From the NCBI GenBank assembly GCA_945903925.1, contig CAMDPJ010000035.1, positions 1 through 13,580 of the forward strand: a DNA stretch of 13,580 bases, read 5' to 3'. Shown one piece after another: positions 8,301 through 13,580 of this stretch (the stretch's first letter is position 1; each line of letters opens with the position of its first letter). Source of the DNA: Chryseobacterium gleum (lineage in GTDB: Bacteria; Bacteroidota; Bacteroidia; Flavobacteriales_C; GCA-002722245). The notes under the pieces were generated by a model. The model made no database searches. It was not told the DNA's origin and worked only from the letters and a program-made list of their open reading frames with translations. Position numbers and translations under genes: made by a program.

Positions 8301-9983
8301 GCTTCTTTTGTAGATTTTCCGGTGAATCAATATGTGTGTTACATGGATCAGTTTAAATGGTTCATGGATAAATTCGTTTTAGAGCTAAGTACCAGTAAAG
8401 GAGAGGCAAAGGCCGCAGATGGTGCAGGTGGCTCCAGTGATTTGGATTTATCAGGTTCTGAGTTCATTTCTACGCACCCTAAACAAGATTCATTGAAGTT
8501 TATTTCTCCTAAAGCAAATTTCGATATCCAAAACTACATCATCAAAGCCCACGAAGTTAAATACATCAACGTGGCCGATGCGCGTATTTTTCCTGTTGAC
8601 GGAGAGGTGATGGTAGAAAAAGATGCAAAAATGAAATCGTTTGAACATGCTAAAATTATTGCCAATAATTTAACGCAATACCACACCATTTTAGAGGCAG
8701 AGGTGGCTATTCATGCTAAGCGAGATTACAACGCAAAAGGTGATTATGAATATGTGGATGCTGAGGGTGGTCGACAAAAAATTCACTTCGCCAATATTCA
8801 TGTGGATAGCACTTACCAAACCATAGCAAGTGGCGACATCGCCGAAGCACAATTGTTTAAATTGTCGCCTCAGTTTATGTATAAAGGGCCTGCTAGTATC
8901 GCCGCAAATCGCAAAGGTATTTTCTTTGCTGGGGGTGCTAAATTGGTGCACAAATGTAAGCAACAAACACCTTGGATTAGTTTCGAGGGCGAAATAGACC
9001 CAGCTAGCGTGCAAATTCCGGTAGATACCATTACCAAAGTATTTGGTGATCCAAATGGCCGCCTCCTTAGCGGTTTGGCTATCACTCCCGATTCAATAGG
9101 TGTTTATTCTACCTTGATGTCTCCTAAAAAAGCATTTACTGACGATGTGATAATTTGTGGTAAAGGTTTCTTGATGTTCGATGCAGAAACTAAAGAATAT
9201 AGAATTTCAAATAAAGATAAATTGCGTGAGCGAAATTTCCCTGGCACCTACGTGGCAATGAATACCAGCACTTGTGCGGTTGAAACAGAAGGGAAGATGA
9301 CTATGGCCTTTAAGCTCGGGCAAATAAAAATGCAGGTTGCGGGTACCGGATTCTTCGACCCTAATGCCGATACATCGAAATTTGATGCGATGATGACTAT
9401 GGATTTCTTGTTGGATGATGGCATGTGGAAACACATCATGAACAATATTGAAGGTAATCCGAAATTATCTCCTGTAAACAACAATAGAACAGCTTACGAA
9501 AGGGCTTTGCGCGATTTAGTAGGTAAAGAAAAAGGAGATAAATTGATTTCCGAATTAGCTTTGTATGGTGCTTTCAAGCGTTTTCCCGATGAGTTGAAAC
9601 ACGGTTTCGTGTTCAATCATTTGAACTTGGTTTGGGACAAAGAGAAAAATGCTTTCGTATCAAAAGGTATGATTGGTATTGGTTCTATGGCCAACCACCA
9701 ATTGAATAAGTACGTGAAAGGATATGTGATGATTGAACGCAAGAGATTAAAAGAAGAGATTTATGTGTACCTGGAAATTGACGAAAAAACTTGGTATTTC
9801 TTCAATTATTCTGCTGGCGTAATGTCGGTACTTTCTTCTCACCAAGATTTCATGGCGATTATGGCTGCCATCAAACCCGATAAGAAAGAGTTGAAAGGTG
9901 GAAGAGATGAAGATCCTTATTCTTATATGGAAGCTACAGAAAGAAAAATGAGAATTTTCTTAAGTAAAACGAGAGGGGAGTAA
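5382..9983 (+). CDS. Giant exported beta-rich protein of unknown function (1533 aa)
   Basis: I do not recognise a named family with a known role. The N-terminus MRKLLLSLFLLGSSLMFAQ is a clear Sec signal peptide, with cleavage near residue 18-19, and no Cys follows, so it is not a lipoprotein. Residues 20-165 look helical. From about 180 to 1400 the protein is mostly short alternating beta-type segments rich in Asp, Lys, Phe and Gly. Recurring Gly/Phe turns include DGGFAIKGSRFLAQG (about 333-348), FGGAIKSGMFEFFGK (about 622-636), RGIRGDGKLDY (about 809-819) and FFAGGAKLVHKC (about 1180-1192). A low-complexity AADGAGGSSDLDLSG linker sits near 1010-1024. The C-terminal region has GMIGIGSMANHQLNKYVKGY and YLEIDEKTWYFFNY, which I believe recur in Bacteroidota hypothetical proteins. 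No type IX secretion C-terminal domain, LPxTG or transmembrane helix is visible, so periplasm or inner face of the outer membrane is the best guess. The stacked-beta pattern recalls LptA/OstA or AsmA-like scaffolds, which is inference only. It is probably cotranscribed with prmA. Confidence 0.8.
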   Translation: MRKLLLSLFLLGSSLMFAQAPVLKQFTKDSDKFFEEMHTFITTSMPDEGEVLMAEFEAAWNTTPMELKKEEKFYKNVNEIFKKRLEKLGLTNTFAYSATTRKFNLDQKDDIYDMCNLMLSKRMKAMPDFQNYLTSLLGFIITDQSEMSFSAWNGTLKKLMGGNLRGFGNFINTTNNLFLYGSIYVSPGVRWTGTSKSFTFDYDSLPKVVFPEKMTLFCVSKRDTSYIYETKGVYYPSSLTFFGTGGTVTWERVGVPKKVSYAMLNKYKINLRFSKYSADSVTYFNSKYFATAQKGRLEERIQADVDSSSSSFPSFVSYDKSIKINNISKDVDFDGGFAIKGSRFLAQGTAENRAKLIFKYQNKPTMELSAEYFSITDSTMVSSDASVVIRVKNDSIYHPSLQFKYIESVKLITLYRDKKTGLSKSPYYDTYHDIDIDVEWLRWRVDTPAIVMSAIIGSSTHEMDLESSNFYDESRFVALQGISDQHPLAQMKMFVDKRNNKQRDFNISDYVSYVHLDENDVKNQLIVLANFGFIDIDFNAGRVVVKDKLYHYLYAKSKKEDYDNISIHSDIADKPNATLLLTDSCDMIVRGVKKVMLSEGRKVYFQPMYGEVVLHKNRDMTFGGAIKSGMFEFFGKQFEFKYDEFKIEVINADSVRMFAPTIEQTVEGKVQMKRVESTIEKSYGRIFIDKPFNKSGIKIDSFPSYPIYTSDSISKVFFDKRNEQGKAYARSKVYFTIKPFIIDSLNTLDRNSISFDGTFTSGGIFPDFEETIRVQNDHSLGFKHPAPKDGLPIYGGKAMYFMDIALSNRGIRGDGKLDYITSTTYSDDFVFFVDAVNAIAKTFDVKERKDGVEYPSAAGTNLKFHFEPYKDKLWAGVITNPIDMFGTQAKLKGTMIYGAEKMGGFGVVDFENAELASKDFDFKNRKFKADTSDFKLKAAQGSEQDGSIAFATKNVESTIDFDKREGEFVANGGASFVDFPVNQYVCYMDQFKWFMDKFVLELSTSKGEAKAADGAGGSSDLDLSGSEFISTHPKQDSLKFISPKANFDIQNYIIKAHEVKYINVADARIFPVDGEVMVEKDAKMKSFEHAKIIANNLTQYHTILEAEVAIHAKRDYNAKGDYEYVDAEGGRQKIHFANIHVDSTYQTIASGDIAEAQLFKLSPQFMYKGPASIAANRKGIFFAGGAKLVHKCKQQTPWISFEGEIDPASVQIPVDTITKVFGDPNGRLLSGLAITPDSIGVYSTLMSPKKAFTDDVIICGKGFLMFDAETKEYRISNKDKLRERNFPGTYVAMNTSTCAVETEGKMTMAFKLGQIKMQVAGTGFFDPNADTSKFDAMMTMDFLLDDGMWKHIMNNIEGNPKLSPVNNNRTAYERALRDLVGKEKGDKLISELALYGAFKRFPDELKHGFVFNHLNLVWDKEKNAFVSKGMIGIGSMANHQLNKYVKGYVMIERKRLKEEIYVYLEIDEKTWYFFNYSAGVMSVLSSHQDFMAIMAAIKPDKKELKGGRDEDPYSYMEATERKMRIFLSKTRGE

Positions 9984-10004
9984 ACGTTCTTTTATTACGC
10001 AGTT

Positions 10005-10102
10005 CGTCATTGCGAGGTACTCCGAAGCAACCTCATCGTGTTTTAATTAGTTATTCATGATAAGGTTGCTTTATTTTTGGGTACAAAAATTTCGCAATGA
10101 CG
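10005..10102. repeat. REP/MITE-like palindromic element upstream of ligA
   Basis: The outer arms CGTCATTGCGA (10005-10015) and TCGCAATGACG (10092-10102) are exact 11-bp reverse complements. Inside, 10026-10040 (AGCAACCTCATCGTG) pairs with 10056-10070 at 13 of 15 positions around an AT-rich 15-nt loop. The right half holds an extra small hairpin, ATTTTTG with CAAAAAT (10073-10079 and 10084-10090, loop GGTA). The element occupies most of the 167-bp gap between the giant gene and ligA. No open reading frame is present in it. It could act as a transcription terminator or mRNA-stabilising structure for the upstream operon, although no U-tract follows the outer stem. Its core matches the element at 12208-12315. 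Confidence 0.85.
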
Positions 10103-10150
10103 TATTGTGTATAAAACCAAACACACTTTTGAATAAACAGTTTAAATTTC

Positions 10151-12202
10151 ATGAACACGCTCGACATCCAACAAAAAATAACCCAACTTTCTAAAGAATT
10201 AGAAGAACACAATTACAGATATTACATCTTATCGAATCCAATTGTTAGCGATTATCAATTCGATATGATGCTTAAAGAACTTCAGGATTTAGAAGAAAAA
10301 CATCCCGAGTTTGCATCGCCCAACTCACCAACTAAAAGGGTAGGTGGCGCTATCACCAAAGAGTTCAATACGGTGAAACATCGTTACCCCATGTTGTCGC
10401 TAAGCAACTCTTATTCTAAAGAAGAATTAATCGATTTCGAAAATAGAATTAGCAAACTAACCAACGAAAAAATAGAGTATGTATGTGAGTTGAAATACGA
10501 TGGTGTTGCTGTTTCATTGAACTACAAAAACGGAGAATTGGTGCAAGCCTTAACACGTGGCGATGGTGTTCAAGGTGATGATGTCACCGCCAACGTGCGC
10601 ACGATTAGAACCATTCCATTGAAATTAAAAGGCAACGATTATCCTAATGATTTTGAAATTCGAGGAGAGATTTTTTTACCACGCGATGCTTTCGATAAAA
10701 TCAACGAAGAGAAAAAAGAAGCAGGTGAAGCCTTGTTGGCGAATCCACGAAATACAGCATCGGGCACTTTGAAAATGCAAGATTCGGCGGTGGTAGCAAA
10801 ACGCGGATTGGATTGCTATCTCTATTTTGTTTCAGGCGACAATCTTCCTTTTACCAGTCATTTCGATAGTCTTCAAAAAGCGGGAGAATGGGGCTTCAAA
10901 GTTCCTTTGGCTCAAAATAATTTTTTAAAGAAATGCGACTCCATTGATGAGATTTTAGAGTTCATTAATTTTTGGGATGAGGAACGTAAAAAATTGCCTT
11001 TCGATGTGGATGGTGTGGTGATAAAAGTAAATCAGTATAGCGTTCAAAAGCAGTTGGGTGTTACAGCAAAATCTCCTCGATGGGCCATTGCTTTTAAATT
11101 TGAAACCGAACGTGCTTGCACTAAATTATTTTCTGTTTCTTATCAAGTGGGAAGAACAGGTGCCATAACTCCCGTTGCCAATTTAGAGCCTGTTTTACTT
11201 TTGGGCACCACGGTGAAAAGAGCATCCTTACACAATGCCGATATTATAGAGAAATTAGATGTTCGCGAGGGTGATTTTGTTTATGTAGAAAAAGGCGGAG
11301 AGATTATTCCTAAAATTGTGGGTGTTGATTTGTCGCACAGAACACCCGATTCTCAACCTTTGCAGTATTTGAGTGCTTGTCCGGAATGTAATACACCCTT
11401 AATTCGTCGCGACGGAGAAGCACAGCATTATTGTCCGAATGAAGTGGGCTGCCCTCCTCAAATCAAAGGAAAGATGTATCATTTTATTTCGCGCAAAGCG
11501 ATGAACATCGATGGATTGGGAGAAGAAACCATTGACCAATTGTACGACTCGGGTTTAGTTAAAAATATTGCCGATTTATACACTTTGCAATTCTCGCAGG
11601 TTGTCGCTTTAGATAGAATGGCAGAGAAGTCGGCCAACAATTTGTTAGCTGGTATCGAAGCTTCAAAAACAGTTCCTTTCGAAAGAGTTTTATTTGCTTT
11701 GGGCATTCGACATGTTGGCGAAACGGTGGCTAAAAAATTAGCATTCCATTTTAAAAACATTGAAGCAATTGTAGCTGCAACTTTAGAAGAATTAATTCAC
11801 GTAGAAGACATCGGTGAAAAAATTGCAGTGAGCATTAAAGAATATTTTTCATTACCAGAAAGCCTTGCTTTAATTGAAAAACTAAAATCATTCGGCTTGC
11901 AATTCGAATCTATTGAAGTAGTGAAAGTCGGCGGTTCAAACATACTGGAAGGTAAGTCTGTAGTAGTTTCCGGCGTATTCAAAAACTACTCACGCGACGA
12001 CATTAAAAAAGAAGTAGAGAAACATGGCGGTAAAAATGTAGGTTCTATTTCTGCAAAAACATCCTTCGTTTTAGCGGGTGAAAACATGGGGCCGGAGAAA
12101 TTAAAGAAAGCCGAAAAACTAGGTGTTCAAATTTTGAGTGAAGATGACTTTTTGAAGATGATTGGGGGAGGGGAGAAGGAAGCGCAGATGGAGCTGTTTT
12201 GA
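10151..12202 (+). CDS. ligA: NAD+-dependent DNA ligase
   Basis: This 683-residue enzyme seals nicks in duplex DNA in replication and repair, using NAD+ as AMP donor. Domain order is complete. An N-terminal Ia NMN-binding domain carries HNYRYYILSNPIVSDYQFD (20-38). The nucleotidyltransferase domain has the adenylated Lys115 in ELKYDG (113-118), TRGDGVQGDDVT, IRGEIFLP, ANPRNTASGTLK, FDVDGVVIKVN and SPRWAIAFKF. The OB fold carries TPVANLEPVLLLGTTVKRASLHN. A Cys4 zinc finger uses Cys410, Cys413, Cys428 and Cys434. Helix-hairpin-helix repeats span about 450-590, and a BRCT domain about 598-683 (ILEGKSVVVSGVF). Size and residue numbering closely track E. coli LigA. ATG 10151 gives a normal N-terminus. 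It is separated from the upstream operon by a palindromic repeat, so it probably has its own promoter. It is convergent with argS. Confidence 0.98.
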   Translation: MNTLDIQQKITQLSKELEEHNYRYYILSNPIVSDYQFDMMLKELQDLEEKHPEFASPNSPTKRVGGAITKEFNTVKHRYPMLSLSNSYSKEELIDFENRISKLTNEKIEYVCELKYDGVAVSLNYKNGELVQALTRGDGVQGDDVTANVRTIRTIPLKLKGNDYPNDFEIRGEIFLPRDAFDKINEEKKEAGEALLANPRNTASGTLKMQDSAVVAKRGLDCYLYFVSGDNLPFTSHFDSLQKAGEWGFKVPLAQNNFLKKCDSIDEILEFINFWDEERKKLPFDVDGVVIKVNQYSVQKQLGVTAKSPRWAIAFKFETERACTKLFSVSYQVGRTGAITPVANLEPVLLLGTTVKRASLHNADIIEKLDVREGDFVYVEKGGEIIPKIVGVDLSHRTPDSQPLQYLSACPECNTPLIRRDGEAQHYCPNEVGCPPQIKGKMYHFISRKAMNIDGLGEETIDQLYDSGLVKNIADLYTLQFSQVVALDRMAEKSANNLLAGIEASKTVPFERVLFALGIRHVGETVAKKLAFHFKNIEAIVAATLEELIHVEDIGEKIAVSIKEYFSLPESLALIEKLKSFGLQFESIEVVKVGGSNILEGKSVVVSGVFKNYSRDDIKKEVEKHGGKNVGSISAKTSFVLAGENMGPEKLKKAEKLGVQILSEDDFLKMIGGGEKEAQMELF

Positions 12203-12207
12203 TATGG

Positions 12208-12315
12208 AGGACAATAGTTCCTTCGGGGCCCCTCAGCCGACGGGTGACAAACATTCTTAAAAGTGCACTTACCCAGTTTGTCATCCTGAGGTACCCCCGA
12301 AGGAACTATTGTCCT
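12208..12315. repeat. 108-bp near-palindrome between ligA and argS (REP/MITE-like, possible bidirectional terminator)
   Basis: A perfect 21-bp inverted pair lies at 12208-12228 and 12295-12315 (outer ends AGGACAATAG and CTATTGTCCT). It continues after a small bulge with CCTCAG (12231-12236) against CTGAGG (12286-12291), and GTGACAAAC (12244-12252) against GTTTGTCAT (12276-12284, one G:T). The apical loop contains the self-complementary AAGTGCACTT (12261-12270). The element starts 5 bp after the ligA stop and ends 9 bp before the argS stop, so it fills the whole convergent gap. A hairpin this strong should hinder transcription or protect 3' ends from both sides, though there is no U-tract. The sequence pattern is that of an interspersed repeat, not of a single-locus terminator. 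No flanking target duplication is evident. Confidence 0.9.
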
Positions 12316-12324
12316 GCTTGAAAT

Positions 12325-13580
12325 CTACATTCTCTCGGGCATTTCAATTCCCAACAACTTCATCGATTTTTTTAGTGTATCACCCACCTCTTTCGACAAG
12401 GCAACTCTAAAGTTTTTAGAGTTCTCGTCATCGGCATTTACAATTTGATGGTCGGCCCAAAATTGCGAGAAATCTTTCGCTAATTCGTAGCTGTAGTTGG
12501 CCATTACTGCCGGACTGTTTAATTTTCCAGCTTCTTTAACTGCAGCAGAGTAACCTAATATTTTTTTGATTAACTCTTTCTCTTTTTTACTGAGAGTAGT
12601 AATTCTGTATTCTTTTGCTTCTCCTACTTTACGAAGTACAGAGCGCGTGCGAACGTAGATGTATTGAATAAACGGACCGGTATTTCCATTGAAGTCGATG
12701 GACTCTTCTGGATTAAATATCATTGATTTTTTAGGGTCGACTTTCAAAATAAAATATTTCAAAGCTCCCATTGCAATCTTACGAATCACTTCGTTTTTTT
12801 CTTCTTCGCTAAGCTCATCTAGCTTTCCTTTTTCGGCTGTGCTTTGCGCTGCAGATGCAATCATTTCATCAATCAAATCATCGGCATCAACCACTGTTCC
12901 TTCGCGAGTTTTCATTCTTCCGCTTGGCAGTTCTACCATCCCGTATGACAAATGAAACAAACCTTCCCAGAAAGAATAACCCATCTTTTTTAAGATGAGG
13001 AACAATACTTTGAAGTGATAATCTTGTTCGTTGGCAACGGTGTAAATGATGCCGTCAACTTGGTAATCTTTGTAACGTTCAACAGCAGTTCCAATATCTT
13101 GAGTCATGTAAACTGCTGTTCCATCAGAACGAAGCAATAGTTTTTCATCTAAGCCATCTGCTCTTAAATCAATCCACACCGATCCATCTTCTTTTTTGAA
13201 GAACACTCCTTTTTTTAATCCTCCTTCAATGATTTCTTTTCCGAATAAATAGGTGTTCGATTCGTAGTATAATTTGTCGAAATCAACGCCCAATTTTTTG
13301 TAAGTATCTTCAAATCCAGCATACACCCAGCTATTCATGGTTTTCCAAAGTTCAACTGTTGCAGCATCGCCCGCTTCCCATTTGCGCAGCATCTCCGAAG
13401 CTTCCATAAATAAAGGGGCTTTGGTTTTTGCACTTTTTTCATCCATACCACCCGCTATCAATTCTTGCATTTCCTTTTTGTAATGCTGTTCAAACATTAC
13501 ATAATATTTGCCTACCAAATGATCACCTTTGCTACCTGATGACTGCGGTGTTTCGCCATTTCCCCATTTCATCCAAGCCA
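12325..13580 (-). CDS. argS: Arginyl-tRNA synthetase, C-terminal part (5' end beyond window)
   Basis: About 418 C-terminal residues of an enzyme that is normally 550-600 long are visible. The frame stays open through the right edge of the window (AWMKWGNGETPQSSG), so the Met at 13572 is internal and not the start. Class I synthetase features seen in order are GDHLVGKYYV, the catalytic-domain stretch LLRSDGTAVYMTQDIGTAVERY, YTVANEQDYHFKVL, and GRMKTREGTVVDADDLI, the ArgS version of the KMSKS loop. The DALR-type helical anticodon-binding domain follows, with FNGNTGPFIQYIYVRTRSVLRK and the end GIEMPERM. The HIGH motif lies outside the window. The enzyme charges tRNA-Arg with arginine in the cytoplasm. 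It is convergent with ligA, and a strong palindrome separates the two 3' ends. Confidence 0.97.
   Translation of the reverse strand, partial: AWMKWGNGETPQSSGSKGDHLVGKYYVMFEQHYKKEMQELIAGGMDEKSAKTKAPLFMEASEMLRKWEAGDAATVELWKTMNSWVYAGFEDTYKKLGVDFDKLYYESNTYLFGKEIIEGGLKKGVFFKKEDGSVWIDLRADGLDEKLLLRSDGTAVYMTQDIGTAVERYKDYQVDGIIYTVANEQDYHFKVLFLILKKMGYSFWEGLFHLSYGMVELPSGRMKTREGTVVDADDLIDEMIASAAQSTAEKGKLDELSEEEKNEVIRKIAMGALKYFILKVDPKKSMIFNPEESIDFNGNTGPFIQYIYVRTRSVLRKVGEAKEYRITTLSKKEKELIKKILGYSAAVKEAGKLNSPAVMANYSYELAKDFSQFWADHQIVNADDENSKNFRVALSKEVGDTLKKSMKLLGIEMPERM

Noticed and set aside
6332..9484. Antisense and alternative-frame open reading frames inside the giant gene
   Set aside because: They are 60-115 residues, have no recognisable motifs, and are explained by the low stop frequency opposite a long coding frame.
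10005..10102. Intrinsic terminator downstream of the giant gene
   Set aside because: The stem is long and interrupted and has no U-tract directly after it. A repeat element is the better primary call, though a termination effect is possible.
10104..10131. Bacteroidota-type promoter for ligA (ATTG, 16 bp, CACTTTTG)
   Set aside because: It fits the TTTG / TAnnTTTG consensus only partly in both boxes and the spacing is short, so it is too weak to annotate.
12325..13572. argS as a complete 415-residue gene starting at 13572
   Set aside because: The frame remains open to the window edge, with ArgS-like residues before that Met, and the HIGH motif is missing. The gene is cut by the window.

Overview
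The window looks like ordinary chromosome of a Bacteroidota (Bacteroidetes) bacterium. The evidence is low-GC DNA, AT-rich leaders without clear Shine-Dalgarno sequences, a DIGAYSSRPGA-type FolP, a two-copy DUF1599 (Nmad1) protein next to a DoxX-like membrane protein, and a very large secreted protein with a signal peptide ending in MFAQ. The order or genus cannot be fixed from this sequence alone.

Layout. Positions 3-221 (+) are the C-terminal end of a HepT-like HEPN toxin. Its stop overlaps the start of a PhnP-like metallo-beta-lactamase-fold hydrolase (218-979, +). That gene meets folP (962-1819, -) tail to tail with an 18-bp overlap. Only 16 bp separate the folP start from a divergent rightward series: a duplicated Nmad1/DUF1599 protein (1836-2375), a DoxX-like membrane protein with a C-terminal thioredoxin-like region (2372-3658), tpiA (3655-4413), prmA (4510-5370) and a 1533-residue exported protein of unknown function (5382-9983). 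The first three overlap by 4 bp each and are probably translationally coupled. prmA follows a 96-bp gap filled by a heptamer tandem repeat with inverted copies. The large gene starts 11 bp after prmA.

A palindromic interspersed repeat (about 10005-10102) lies in the 167-bp gap before ligA (10151-12202, +). A second element, a very strong imperfect palindrome (12208-12315), fills the gap between the convergent ligA and the 3' two-thirds of argS (12325 to the window end, -). The two elements share a core pattern (GTCAT, 3 nt, GAGGTAC, a C-rich step, GAAG, then CAAC or GAAC) and probably belong to one REP/MITE-like class.

How the genes relate. Most are housekeeping genes for folate synthesis, glycolysis, ribosomal protein L11 methylation, DNA ligation and arginyl-tRNA charging. 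The less explained parts are the toxin tail at the left edge, the Nmad1/DoxX pair coupled to tpiA, the giant exported protein, and the three structured intergenic repeats. I see no CRISPR array, rRNA or tRNA gene, insertion sequence, phage gene or convincing new multi-gene defence system. The best candidate for undescribed biology is the 1533-residue protein.
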